DNA of 64,000 nucleotides, from positions 28,425 through 92,424 of the forward strand of contig JAKLKQ010000023.1 in the NCBI GenBank assembly GCA_023150555.1, given 5' to 3'. Both the position numbers and the translations under genes were made by a program. Shown here piece after piece: positions 34,818 to 42,703 of this stretch. The stretch comes from Planctomycetota bacterium. GTDB lineage: Bacteria > Planctomycetota > SZUA-567 > H5-PLA8. The notes below the pieces were generated by a model. The model was not told where the DNA came from. It searched no databases and worked only from the letters and a program-made list of their open reading frames with translations. How positions within the stretch are numbered: the first letter of the stretch is position 1; each line of letters begins with the position of its first letter.

Positions 34818-34845
34818 TGAAAAGGGCGGCCCGAAGGCCGCCCTT
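34818..34845 (-). terminator. intrinsic terminator with UUCG loop after the lipoprotein gene
   Basis: AAGGGCGGCC (34822-34831) and GGCCGCCCTT (34836-34845) make a ten-base-pair stem. On the reverse strand the loop is TTCG, a stable tetraloop, and the stem runs into TTTTC. It lies 23 bases past the stop of the lipoprotein gene and before mscL. Confidence 0.75.
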
Positions 34846-34868
34846 GCGGATCGAAACTGCTAAGCTGC

Positions 34869-35618
34869 CTAGACGTCCTTAGGTCCGGTGGCGGCCTTCT
34901 TGCGCGAGAGCACGATCACCACGCCGATCACGACCACCAGCAGCACCGCGCCGAGGATGATGGCGTTGGTCATGCGGCCGTCGTCGGGCTTGGGCGGAAG
35001 CTGAAAGCGCGCGCGCAGCGTGCCGTTCTCGCCGACCTTGCCGCTGATGAAGTCGGCGAACTCGCCTTCCCAGACGACGGTGTTCTCGCCTTCCTGCTTG
35101 CCGTTGGTCTCGAGGACCTTGCCGGGGCCCTTGACCTTCAGGACCACCTTGCTGTTCATGGTTTTCTCGCGGGCGCCGTCGATCTGCGCCTTCTCGGGCG
35201 CGATGATCTTGCGTTCGAAGATGCGGATGTCGTCGGACTTGGTGACGGTGGTGTGGCCCCAGATGCGCACGATCTCCTTATGCTTGTCCCACTGCGCGAA
35301 CTTGCCGATGTCGTCGAAGCTGACCTTGCCCTCGAAGACGGTGCGCCCGCCCTCCTTGTCCTCCTTGCTGTACTTCTCAAGCTTAAGGCCCTTGGGCTTC
35401 TCCGACTTCATCTTGGCTTCGTCTTCTACGGGGTTGTCGAAATCCCATTCGCTGGCCATCTTGGTGAGGAAGCCCTGCGTGCCGCGTTCGAAGCGGTACT
35501 CCAGGTGCCCGGCGCAGTTCTCGTCGAACTCGACGTATTCGTCGTAGTTGAAGCAGCCCGGCAGCACGGCCAGAAGGCCGCATATGGAAAGAAGTTGCAG
35601 GATTCTAGGCGATCGCAT
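34869..35618 (-). CDS. lipoprotein with additional C-terminal membrane helix, unknown function
   Basis: The start chosen at 35618 follows GGGAGG and gives 249 residues. The N-terminal signal ends in the lipobox LPGC (Cys at about 22), so the protein should be lipidated after LspA cleavage. The mature part is a polar, Lys/Glu-rich domain (about 25-210). A second hydrophobic segment near 218-238 is followed by RKK, typical of a membrane anchor with cytoplasmic tail. I do not know the family; this topology is common among planctomycete hypothetical proteins. Confidence 0.75.
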   Translation of the reverse strand: MRSPRILQLLSICGLLAVLPGCFNYDEYVEFDENCAGHLEYRFERGTQGFLTKMASEWDFDNPVEDEAKMKSEKPKGLKLEKYSKEDKEGGRTVFEGKVSFDDIGKFAQWDKHKEIVRIWGHTTVTKSDDIRIFERKIIAPEKAQIDGAREKTMNSKVVLKVKGPGKVLETNGKQEGENTVVWEGEFADFISGKVGENGTLRARFQLPPKPDDGRMTNAIILGAVLLVVVIGVVIVLSRKKAATGPKDV

Positions 35619-35674
35619 GGCTATACCTCCCCTTGGGTCCAAGGCGGGTACTCGGTCACGGTTTGGCAATAGAA

Positions 35675-35703
35675 AGTGTAGGGCGGAGGCCCCGGGGCGT
35701 AAA
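35675..35703 (-). promoter_or_regulatory. candidate sigma-70 promoter of the lipoprotein gene
   Basis: Reading the reverse strand, TTTACG (35703-35698), a 17-base spacer and TACACT (35680-35675) make a reasonable promoter about 57 bases before the ATG. It is back to back with the ferredoxin promoter at 35720. Confidence 0.5.
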
Positions 35704-35719
35704 GAGCGGTCGCGCTGCG

Positions 35720-35748
35720 TTGACAGGTCCGGCGGAGCCTTGTAAAGT
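35720..35748 (+). promoter_or_regulatory. strong sigma-70 promoter of the four-cluster ferredoxin gene
   Basis: TTGACA (35720-35725) and TAAAGT (35743-35748) are separated by exactly 17 bases. Transcription should start near 35755, about 48 bases before the ATG. Confidence 0.7.
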
Positions 35749-35802
35749 CGACTGCACGAGGTGAGTTTTCCGCGCGCCTTCGCTTGGACCACGGGAGTTG
35801 AG

Positions 35803-36297
35803 ATGCCGCATTACATCCACGATACCTGCATCGGCTGCACGGCCTGCCTGACGAAGTGCCCCACCGAGGCCATCGTCGGCGACAAGAAGCAGCTCCACGT
35901 GATCATCCAGGAGAAGTGCATCGACTGCGGCGTCTGCGGCAACGTCTGCCCCGTCACCTGCATCACGGACCAGTTCGACCGCCTGGTGCCCAAGAAGCAG
36001 ATGACCGCGCGCCCGCGACCGGTCATCAACAAGGACAACTGCACGGGCTGCGAGTACTGCGTCGACTACTGCCCCGAAGACGTGCTCGCGATGCGCAACT
36101 GCGACGACGGGCACGTGAAGGTCAGTCACCTGGTCGGCGAGAAGAAGTGCATCGGCTGCGCGCTCTGCGCCGAGATCTGCCCGCACGACGCGATTCATAT
36201 GACCGAAGCCGACGAGTGCAAGGAACTGCTCGAGGCCGGCATCATCACCAAGTACTACGTCCGCAACGCCGCCGAGCCCGTCGCCGCGGCGAGCTGA
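35803..36297 (+). CDS. ferredoxin with four 4Fe-4S clusters
   Basis: This 164-residue protein contains four complete CxxCxxCxxxCP motifs: CIGCTACLTKCP, CIDCGVCGNVCP, CTGCEYCVDYCP and CIGCALCAEICP. They are arranged as two pairs separated by a Lys/Arg-rich linker, so it can carry four [4Fe-4S] clusters. GGGAG lies five bases before the ATG; an in-frame GTG at 35761 is less likely. It is convergent with an RnfD-like gene across a shared terminator, which hints at, but does not prove, a joint role in electron transfer to a membrane complex. Confidence 0.93.
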   Translation: MPHYIHDTCIGCTACLTKCPTEAIVGDKKQLHVIIQEKCIDCGVCGNVCPVTCITDQFDRLVPKKQMTARPRPVINKDNCTGCEYCVDYCPEDVLAMRNCDDGHVKVSHLVGEKKCIGCALCAEICPHDAIHMTEADECKELLEAGIITKYYVRNAAEPVAAAS

Positions 36298-36329
36298 GCG
36301 CGTTCACATCGAGTTTGGGTAGTTTTGGG

Positions 36330-36360
36330 GACGCCGCTTAACGCGGCGTCTTTCGTTTTT
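36330..36360 (+). terminator. intrinsic terminator between ferredoxin and RnfD-like genes
   Basis: GACGCCGC (36330-36337) and GCGGCGTC (36343-36350) pair around a five-base loop, followed by TTTCGTTTTT. It lies 33 bases past the ferredoxin stop and just before the convergent gene's stop. Confidence 0.88.
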
Positions 36361-36363
36361 GCA

Positions 36364-37542
36364 TTACAGCCGGCTGAGGTTGGAGAACTCTACCGCCGCA
36401 TCGTCCGTGCGCGGCTTTTCCTTCGGCTGCGCGATGTACAGGTCGAAGACGATCGAGGCGCTCTGCACCAGGATCGCGCTGAGGAACGTCCCTTCGCTTA
36501 GCGGCGTCCACTTTCGCAGCATCACTTCCAGCACCGCCACCGCGATCCCCGCCAGCACCTTCCCGCGCTTGCTGCGCGGCACCGTCGTGGGGTTGGCCGC
36601 CATGTAGAAGAATCCGATCAGCGTGTACGGGCTGAGCATGTGCACGCTGATGTGCGGATCGCCGGCGAGCGTCAGCAGCGCCAGCATGCAGCCCAGCGCC
36701 ACCAGCGGCGTGATCCACGTCACCGCGCCGCTGAAGACGATCAGCAGCAGCCCGAAGACCAGCGCCACGCCGCTGGCCCCGCCGATGGGGCCGGGCGTCG
36801 AACCCAGCAGCACGTCGATGCCCTGATACTGCCGCACGCCTCCGGCGTCGCCGGCTTTCGCGGCGTCGAGCGGGCGCGGCCCGTAGATGGCCTCGGCGAC
36901 CTGCCCGTCGGCCGTGCGCGCCGGCGCGTCTTTCTTGCCGAAGAGCACGTCCTCGTATTCGGTGCGGCTGACGGACTTGCGGATGTCCCCGCCGAAGAAC
37001 TCTTTCACGATGCCCGCCGCTCCGATCGCTTCCTGCTTCGCGGCCAGCGGGCGTGCCAGCACCGGCCAGCACGCGTCGCCGGCCTCGGTCTTGGGGTGCA
37101 GGTACATGGCGAAGAAGATGTGCAGCAGCAGCAGGCCCACGGCGGCCGGCTGCAAGAGCGGCATGCCGTCGACCGACAGCCAGTGCTTGCCCAACAGCAC
37201 GGCCAGCACCGCGCCGGTGAAGGGCACCCAAAGCGGCACCGCCGGCGGCATCAGCAGGCCCACCAGCAGGCCGGTCAATAGCCAGATCCCGTCGCGGCTG
37301 CCGTTCGGGTTGTTGAGGATCCAGTGCCCGTTGAAGCGGTGCGTGATGCGGTCCGTCGCGAAGGCCCCCAGCAGCGCGGAAGCCAGCACCAGCGCCGCGT
37401 ACCAGCCGAAGACGAAGATGCCCGTCATCACCGCAGGCAACAGCGCCACCGCGCAGGTGAGGCGGCTCTTGGCCAGCGCCGGCACATCGGGGTCGACGGA
37501 GCTGCGCCAGAGCAGGTAGCTGTGGAGCTTGGCGGGCCTCAT
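36364..37542 (-). CDS. RnfD/NqrB-family membrane subunit
   Basis: This 392-residue membrane protein has about nine helices. It has the RnfD/NqrB pattern: an N-terminal region with TDRITHRFNG, a LLTGLLVGLLMPP helix pair, DGMPLLQPAAVG, and GSTPGPIGGASG, where the Thr corresponds to the residue that binds FMN covalently in RnfD. A large charged insertion (about 155-235) between helices is longer than usual. In Rnf and Nqr complexes this subunit helps couple ferredoxin or NADH oxidation to ion pumping. No other rnf or nqr gene is present, so it may serve a different complex. Confidence 0.82.
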   Translation of the reverse strand: MRPAKLHSYLLWRSSVDPDVPALAKSRLTCAVALLPAVMTGIFVFGWYAALVLASALLGAFATDRITHRFNGHWILNNPNGSRDGIWLLTGLLVGLLMPPAVPLWVPFTGAVLAVLLGKHWLSVDGMPLLQPAAVGLLLLHIFFAMYLHPKTEAGDACWPVLARPLAAKQEAIGAAGIVKEFFGGDIRKSVSRTEYEDVLFGKKDAPARTADGQVAEAIYGPRPLDAAKAGDAGGVRQYQGIDVLLGSTPGPIGGASGVALVFGLLLIVFSGAVTWITPLVALGCMLALLTLAGDPHISVHMLSPYTLIGFFYMAANPTTVPRSKRGKVLAGIAVAVLEVMLRKWTPLSEGTFLSAILVQSASIVFDLYIAQPKEKPRTDDAAVEFSNLSRL

Positions 37543-37584
37543 GGCTGGAAACGTCCCGGGTCCAATCCGTTCAACGGCAGTGCC

Positions 37585-38772
37585 TTATGGTAACAGGTCT
37601 TTGAGCGTCTGTCCGATTTTTTTGCGGCCGTCCGCGTTGGGGCGGTCCGCATAGGCGCCATCGGTACTGGGATCGACTCGCCAGAGTTTCTCGTCGAGGA
37701 AATCCGCCGCCGGCACCGCCCGCGCCCCGTGCGCCTGTACGATGGCCTGGACCTCCTTCCAGAGCACCTCGTGGCGTTCGCGCGAGACCCCGAAGGCCAC
37801 CGGGCCCACCAGGACCGTCTGCGCAACGCCTGCCTGGGCAAGGCGTTCCAGCAGCATCTCCAGCGCGATGCGGAACAGGCGAGGGTCGGTCCCCGCGCGC
37901 AGGTCCTCCGGCGGAAGGACGACCACCGCGCGCAGGCCCTTCGCGTCTTCCTTCAGGCTTTCGATCTGGCGCAGCGCGTCGCCCGCTGCCCGCAGCACCG
38001 GCGCGACGCCTTCCAGCGCGTACGGCCCCAGGCCGCCGGCCGGCGTGCCCTCCGGCGCCAGGTCCCCGAAGGCCGGTTGCGCCTTCTCCGGCGGCGTGCC
38101 CGGAGCGGAAACGCCCCAACTCGCGGGCAAAAAGAGCCGTGCGTGCTTCGGGCGCGTCGCCGCGTCCTGTTCCTTCATGCCCAGCGCCCAGCGCACCGGC
38201 GCCCAGCGCCGGTCGGTCTCGTGCAGGCGCCGCACGGTGACGGGCACCAGTACCGCGCCTTCCGTATCGAGCAGCCTGCCGCTCTCGACGCGCGTCTGCG
38301 GCCAGGCTTCGCCCACACGCAGCAGCCGCGCCGTGACCGCGGCGAGCGCCGCGTCGGAGCCGCGCTGCTTGAGCGTGAAGACGATGCGCTGCACGTCCTT
38401 GGTCTCGTTGTCGCGCTGGAAGTCGCCGAACTTCCCGCCCGCCACGCGCAGCTTCTCCTTGCCCGTGTAACGGGCCTTGTCCCCGTCGCCGTAGGCGGCG
38501 ACGGCGATCTCGAGTTCGGCCTCGGCCTTGGTGCGGTTCTCGACGCGCAGGCACGCCGTCAGCCCGTCGCTCTCGTACAGCGCGGCGGGCAGGTAATCGA
38601 CGATGAGGTAATACGGCGCGGTCTTTTCCAGCGTGGCAGGTTGAGGACCCGAGGGTATCGAGGGCCCGGTGCCGCTGGACGGCGGAGGCTGCGTGCCTTC
38701 CTCGGCGAAAAGCCCCGCGGCGAGCGCCCCCAGAGCCAGCGCTAGAAGGAAGGTGCGTGTGCGGAACGGCAT
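37585..38772 (-). CDS. secreted protein with SGNH-hydrolase-like C-terminal half
   Basis: This 395-residue protein starts with a signal peptide (about 1-23) and a Pro/Ser/Gly-rich linker. The middle (about 45-190) is a beta-rich domain. The C-terminal half (about 260-395) looks like an SGNH/GDSL fold: alternating strands and helices (LRAVVVLPPEDL, QTVLVGPVAFG) and an end block DGAYADRPNADGRKKIGQTL, which resembles the terminal Asp/His block, but the catalytic His position is occupied differently (RPNADG rather than HPNADG). I see no clear GDS serine motif, so activity is doubtful. Confidence 0.6.
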   Translation of the reverse strand: MPFRTRTFLLALALGALAAGLFAEEGTQPPPSSGTGPSIPSGPQPATLEKTAPYYLIVDYLPAALYESDGLTACLRVENRTKAEAELEIAVAAYGDGDKARYTGKEKLRVAGGKFGDFQRDNETKDVQRIVFTLKQRGSDAALAAVTARLLRVGEAWPQTRVESGRLLDTEGAVLVPVTVRRLHETDRRWAPVRWALGMKEQDAATRPKHARLFLPASWGVSAPGTPPEKAQPAFGDLAPEGTPAGGLGPYALEGVAPVLRAAGDALRQIESLKEDAKGLRAVVVLPPEDLRAGTDPRLFRIALEMLLERLAQAGVAQTVLVGPVAFGVSRERHEVLWKEVQAIVQAHGARAVPAADFLDEKLWRVDPSTDGAYADRPNADGRKKIGQTLKDLLP

Positions 38773-38782
38773 CGTTGCTCCG

Positions 38783-39160
38783 TCAATCCGCCGCGGCGAC
38801 GGCTTCGAGTTCGATCTTGAAACCGTAGTGCAGGTCGCGCGTGGGGACGACCGCGCGGGCGGGCTTGTGCGTACCGAAGTGCTTGGCGTAGACGGCGTTG
38901 ACCTTCGGCCAGTCGCCGATGTCGCTGACGTAGACGGTGGTCTTCAGCACCTTGTCCATTGAACTGCCCGCGGCCTTCAGGATCGCGGCGAGGTTCGCGA
39001 GAACTTGTTCGGTCTGCTCTTCGACGGGACCGAGTTTCTTCTCGCCGGTGGCCGGGTCGATGGGCAGCTGCCCCGCGACGTAGACGGTGCCGTTGTGCAC
39101 GACGGCCTGCGAGTAATGCCCCGCGGGCGCGGGTGCGTGTTCGGTGAAGACGGTGCGCAT
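38783..39160 (-). CDS. ridA: RidA-family enamine/imine deaminase
   Basis: This 125-residue, trimeric RidA/YjgF-type protein hydrolyses reactive enamine intermediates from PLP enzymes such as threonine dehydratase. Motifs are GHYSQAVVHNGTVYVAGQLP, EEQTEQVLANLAAILKAAGSS and the catalytic Arg in PARAVVP, followed by the C-terminal KIELEAVA strand. AAAGGA precedes the ATG; the frame is open further upstream without a site. Its stop lies ten bases before the start of the SGNH-like gene on the same strand. Confidence 0.93.
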   Translation of the reverse strand: MRTVFTEHAPAPAGHYSQAVVHNGTVYVAGQLPIDPATGEKKLGPVEEQTEQVLANLAAILKAAGSSMDKVLKTTVYVSDIGDWPKVNAVYAKHFGTHKPARAVVPTRDLHYGFKIELEAVAAAD

Positions 39161-39325
39161 GGCGATCCTTTCGATGCGGAAGGTGAACGGATTATCGCAC
39201 GCCGGCGCGCAGCGGCACCTGTCTTTTTGCAAGCAAGATCGGGCTGCGGCAAGATCGTATCTCTATTGCACAAATGGACTTGCGATAATCCCTGAATGAC
39301 GAGGTACGGGACGCGTCTTGTAGCG

Positions 39326-39334
39326 TGGTAAACT
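39326..39334 (+). promoter_or_regulatory. extended -10 element of the first coiled-coil paralogue
   Basis: TGGTAAACT fits the extended -10 pattern TGnTAnnnT. The second paralogue has TGGTAAAGT (40174-40182) in the equivalent place. No -35 is needed for extended -10 promoters and none is obvious. Confidence 0.45.
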
Positions 39335-39423
39335 TGATAGTAAGGAAGAGCGGGGACGGTTCGGGCGCGCGCCTTCGCGCGAACCCGGCCGCATCGGCAG
39401 GTCAACAACGGGAGGAACGGGTC

Positions 39424-39978
39424 ATGTCGACGGGCAAGTTCGTAAGTGGTTTGAGCGTGATGGCGGTTGCGCTGCTGTTGAGTGCCGCGCCGGCGCTGCG
39501 CGCCGAGGAAGGCGATAACGCCAGGGCCGACGAGGCCGCCGCCAAGGCCGCGAAGGAAGCGGCGAAGCAGGCCGAGCGCGAGAAGAAGGACGCCGCCGAG
39601 AAGGCGGAGAAGGAAGCCAGGGCCGCGAAGGAAGCCGCCAAGAAGGCCGAGAAGGAGAAGGAAGAGGCCGCCAAGAAAGCCGAGAAGGAAAAGGAGGAAG
39701 CGGCCAAGCAGGCGGAGAAGGCCAAGAAGGACGCCGAGAAGAAGGCCAAGGACGGCGGCAGCGAGCAGGCCGCCAAGCCCGCCGAGCCCCACCGCTACGA
39801 GGGCGCAGACAACGAGAACCCACTGGTGCGCTTCTTCACGCACACCGTCGGCGAACCCATGCGCAAGGGCCTCCACACCGGCGGCGACAAGATGGAGAAG
39901 GGCCTGAAGTCCGGCGCCGGCAAGATCGACGACGCCTTCACCACCAGCGACGAAGAACGCGGCGCGAAAAAGGAGTAA
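39424..39978 (+). CDS. secreted Ala/Lys/Glu coiled-coil protein, paralogue A
   Basis: This 184-residue protein follows GGGAGGAAC. A signal peptide (about 1-28, ending ALRAEE) is followed by a continuous Lys/Glu/Ala heptad region (about 30-115) predicted to be a long coiled coil. The C-terminal domain (about 125-184) contains NPLVRFFTHTVGEPMRKGLH. The same motif with three differences ends the next protein, so the two genes are tandem duplicates in which the end domain, not the coil, is conserved. An envelope spacer is a plausible role. Confidence 0.75.
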   Translation: MSTGKFVSGLSVMAVALLLSAAPALRAEEGDNARADEAAAKAAKEAAKQAEREKKDAAEKAEKEARAAKEAAKKAEKEKEEAAKKAEKEKEEAAKQAEKAKKDAEKKAKDGGSEQAAKPAEPHRYEGADNENPLVRFFTHTVGEPMRKGLHTGGDKMEKGLKSGAGKIDDAFTTSDEERGAKKE

Positions 39979-40008
39979 CTCCTCGCACGCCCGACGGTCG
40001 ATAATGAG

Positions 40009-40037
40009 GGCGCCGCCCCACAAGGCGGCGCCTTTTT
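40009..40037 (+). terminator. intrinsic terminator after paralogue A
   Basis: GGCGCCGCC (40009-40017) and GGCGGCGCC (40024-40032) form a nine-base-pair stem with a six-base loop, followed by TTTTT. Each paralogue therefore has its own transcript end. Confidence 0.88.
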
Positions 40038-40173
40038 CCTTGGGCCGTGCAGGCCTGTCGCGCGGGGGCTCGGTTTGAGGGCACCTGAAGCCGAAATCGA
40101 CTCGCTAACTTACGCAACGGGTTGCAGTTACGAGTTTACTGGGCGCCGGCGACAGGGCGCGCTCGGCGATTCG

Positions 40174-40182
40174 TGGTAAAGT
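40174..40182 (+). promoter_or_regulatory. extended -10 element of the second coiled-coil paralogue
   Basis: TGGTAAAGT matches the extended -10 pattern and the element before paralogue A in eight of nine bases. The preceding base context (CGTGG versus CGTGG) is also shared. Confidence 0.45.
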
Positions 40183-40236
40183 ACCGCTACAGGGCGGGCA
40201 CGCACCAAGCACGAGCGGACCAGGGAGGAACGGGGA

Positions 40237-40881
40237 ATGCCGATGGGCAAGCTTACGAGTGTATTTGCGATCCTGGCTGTCGCGCTGCTGGCCGGCGCGC
40301 CGCCGTGGGCCGCCGCGGCGGATGACTTGAACAAGGAGGCCGCGGAGGTTGACCAGAAGATCGCGAAAGAACTGGCCGATGCCGAGCGCCTGAAGGAAAT
40401 GAAGAAACAGCAGGATGCCGAACGCGACGCGAAGGCAAAGGCCGAGGCCGCCGAACGCGACGCGAAGGCCGTCGCCGAGGCCGAGAAGCGCAGGCAGAAG
40501 GCCGAAGAGAAGGCCGCGAAAGCCAAGGCCGAAGCCAAAGCGCAGGAAGAGAAGGACCGCGTGGAGCTCGCCAAGCGCGCGGCCAAGGCGAAGGAAGAGA
40601 ACGAGAAGCGAACGGCAGAGGCCAAGGCGAAGGCCGAGAAAAACCACGCCGAGGCCGTGGTCCTCGCCGAGAAGCGCAAGCAGGAGGCCGAAGAGAAGGC
40701 CGCCAAGGAACGCCTGGCGTCCAAGATGCGCGACGCCGAGGCCGTCCGCCACAACGCCGAGCAGGACGTCGACCAGGGCAATCCGATCGTGCGCTTCTTC
40801 ACGCACACCGTCGGCGCACCCATGCGCAAGGGCCTGCACGGCGCAGGCGACACCATGGAACAGGGCCTGACGGGCAATTAA
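40237..40881 (+). CDS. secreted Ala/Lys/Glu coiled-coil protein, paralogue B
   Basis: This 214-residue protein follows GGGAGGAAC, as does paralogue A. It has a signal peptide (about 1-28, ending AWAAA-like sequence), a Lys/Glu/Ala coiled coil (about 30-175) longer than in A, and the end motif NPIVRFFTHTVGAPMRKGLH. The tail after this motif is shorter than in A. The conserved end motif is the best candidate for the functional site. Confidence 0.75.
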   Translation: MPMGKLTSVFAILAVALLAGAPPWAAAADDLNKEAAEVDQKIAKELADAERLKEMKKQQDAERDAKAKAEAAERDAKAVAEAEKRRQKAEEKAAKAKAEAKAQEEKDRVELAKRAAKAKEENEKRTAEAKAKAEKNHAEAVVLAEKRKQEAEEKAAKERLASKMRDAEAVRHNAEQDVDQGNPIVRFFTHTVGAPMRKGLHGAGDTMEQGLTGN

Positions 40882-40911
40882 CCCGCCGTCTCGAAGACCG
40901 AACATTGAAGA

Positions 40912-40942
40912 GGGCGCTGCCGAACAGGCGGCGCCCTTGTTC
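40912..40942 (+). terminator. probable terminator after paralogue B
   Basis: GGGCGCTGCC (40912-40921) pairs with GGCGGCGCCC (40927-40936) with one T:G wobble around GAACA, followed by the T-rich TTGTTCTTT. It is weaker than the terminator after paralogue A. Confidence 0.6.
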
Positions 40943-40970
40943 TTTGCAGCCCTTTCCAGTTGGCGTGGGA

Positions 40971-41513
40971 TTAGGGCGCGGCGGGCAAGCGGTCGAGCGC
41001 CGGAAGAAAGCGTTGACCTTTCGCGGTCAGACGGTAGCTCGCGGACGGCGGGAATCCGCCGAGGATCTCGCGCTTCAGTAGGCCCACGGCCTCCATCTCC
41101 TTTAGCGCCAGCGCCAGCGCGCGCGGCGTGATGTCCGGCAGCATCGCGCGCAACTCTGCGAAGCGCAGGCTCCATCCGTGCAGCGCCGTCGCCACCGGCA
41201 GCGTCCAGCGCCGGAAGGCCAGTTCTTCCAGCGCCAACCCTTGCGCCGTCCTGACCAGTTCCACGCACGACGGCGCGATGCGCCTGCCCGCGCGGGTAAG
41301 CACGTACGGTGCGCGGGTTCCTGCTTCTTTCCCACGGGCGATCCACGCGGGTTCGGCCAGTGCGCGCAGCGAGCGGCTGAGTGAATCGCGGCTGACGCGC
41401 AGCGCCTCGGCCAGCCGGCTGAAGGTGGCTTCGGGCGCGCGTGCCAGTTCGGCCATCACTGGCACATTCCAGCGCAGGCGTGACAAAGTCAATAGTTCGC
41501 TTGAAACCGCCAT
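40971..41513 (-). CDS. tandem winged-helix transcriptional regulator, HxlR-like
   Basis: This 180-residue protein has two consecutive winged-helix domains. The first (about 8-78) includes LRALAEPAWIARG and a beta wing ending in LTRAGRRIAP. The second (about 98-178) has FRRWTLPVATALHG, FAELRAMLPDITPRALALALKEM and a wing ending LTAKGQRFLPAL, which is the HxlR pattern. HxlR proteins normally carry one such domain. The ATG is seven bases from TACAAT on this strand, so its mRNA may lack a leader. It is divergent from the PDZ protein gene, a possible target. Confidence 0.82.
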   Translation of the reverse strand: MAVSSELLTLSRLRWNVPVMAELARAPEATFSRLAEALRVSRDSLSRSLRALAEPAWIARGKEAGTRAPYVLTRAGRRIAPSCVELVRTAQGLALEELAFRRWTLPVATALHGWSLRFAELRAMLPDITPRALALALKEMEAVGLLKREILGGFPPSASYRLTAKGQRFLPALDRLPAAP

Positions 41514-41520
41514 GCCGGAA

Positions 41521-41554
41521 ATTGTAGTTGACCTGTCGATATAGCAAGTATAAA
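41521..41554. promoter_or_regulatory. overlapping divergent promoters of the HxlR-like and PDZ genes
   Basis: On the reverse strand TACAAT (41526-41521) lies seven bases before the regulator's ATG, placing the transcript start at or next to the start codon. On the forward strand TTGACC (41528-41533) and TATAAA (41549-41554), with a short 15-base spacer, could drive the PDZ gene. Regulator binding here could control both. Confidence 0.4.
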
Positions 41555-41608
41555 AACAGGACCATTCATGCGCGGCATAGGATGGCCCTGGAGAGGAGGC
41601 GACGAGTT

Positions 41609-42703
41609 ATGTCGGCGGCAAAGAAAAGTTCTGCAGGCCCCTTCGCAGAGGTCGAGTCCTGGCTCCAGCAGCCCGAGGCGGACGGCGCTTTCGTCTATCA
41701 CCTCACGCCAGACGGGCCGGCCGCGAACGCAGGACTGCGTACCGGCGATATTATTGTGCGTATCGGCGAGGCCGATGTGCCGGCCCTGGTGGATTTCTAC
41801 AACGCGATGCGCCCCACTTCGCCCGAGGACAAAACGCGCAAGCTGAAGGTGCTCCGGCGCGGCGGCGCGTCTGCAAGCCTGGAAATTCCGGCGAGCTTAA
41901 AGGGGTTCGAAATCTGCCAAGTTCGGACGAGCGAGCCGGCTTGGGAAGAAATACCGGATTTCGAGGACGAGCCGGACTTCACAGCACTCGAAGACGGCAC
42001 CGAGCACATTCTGCGCAACAGCTTCGGCGAGGAACCCGCTGGCTTCGAGTGGATCCAAATCGCGCGGCGCAGCGGAAAAATCGAGATGGATCTATCCTTT
42101 TGTCTCGGCGGACAAGGCGGCGAGGGCGCGAAGGATACCTGGGAATACTTCACGCGTGCGAGGTCGTTGCACCAGATGGACCGTTGGCTTACGACGGTCA
42201 AGAGCGCCTTCTGGGAAGGAAAGCCGGGCGCGGAAACCCTCGACAAGCAGGTGGAGTTGGATGACGACGGCGTTTGGCGTGGACGGCACAAGATTGCCAG
42301 AGAGCAAGAGAAACGCATCGAGGTTCCCGCTCGGGTGCCAAGCGCCATCAATGCGTATGCCGTGGCGCTCCTGCCTCTGACCATGCCCTTCCGCGCCGGC
42401 GCGAGCCTAACCACCTGCCACATGTCTGACGGCTCGGGCGCCGCAACGTGCCGGCAGCGCATGGAGTGCACCGGCCGCGAGCGCGTAAAGGCCGGAGGGC
42501 GTGAAGTCGAGGCTTGGTGCTTCGCTTGGCGGCATTACGGCACGCGCTCGCCCGATGAGGACGAAAGGTTCTTTGTTACCGAAGACCGCAAGTTGGTACG
42601 AATGGAATGGGGGCCCGGCTACGGGAATTGCTGGGCGGAAGCGCTGCCGAGGGACCGCGTCTTCGACGGAGTCCCGGCGCATGTCATGGCCGGGGTGCGG
42701 TGA
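41609..42703 (+). CDS. cytoplasmic PDZ-domain protein of unknown function
   Basis: This 364-residue protein has AGAGGAGG nine bases upstream and no signal peptide. The first 90 residues form a PDZ domain (FVYHLTPDGPAANAGLRTGDIIVRIG, then a strand VLRRGGASASLEI). Two further regions (about 90-200 and 200-364) have no motif I recognise and contain several Trp and Cys residues. No protease domain is present, so the PDZ domain probably mediates binding. Its end overlaps the end of the radical SAM gene by 20 bases on the opposite strand. Confidence 0.75.
   Translation: MSAAKKSSAGPFAEVESWLQQPEADGAFVYHLTPDGPAANAGLRTGDIIVRIGEADVPALVDFYNAMRPTSPEDKTRKLKVLRRGGASASLEIPASLKGFEICQVRTSEPAWEEIPDFEDEPDFTALEDGTEHILRNSFGEEPAGFEWIQIARRSGKIEMDLSFCLGGQGGEGAKDTWEYFTRARSLHQMDRWLTTVKSAFWEGKPGAETLDKQVELDDDGVWRGRHKIAREQEKRIEVPARVPSAINAYAVALLPLTMPFRAGASLTTCHMSDGSGAATCRQRMECTGRERVKAGGREVEAWCFAWRHYGTRSPDEDERFFVTEDRKLVRMEWGPGYGNCWAEALPRDRVFDGVPAHVMAGVR

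Noticed and set aside
36364..37542. Complete Rnf or Nqr complex
   Set aside because: Only a D/B-type membrane subunit is present; no C, G, E, A or F subunit genes lie nearby.
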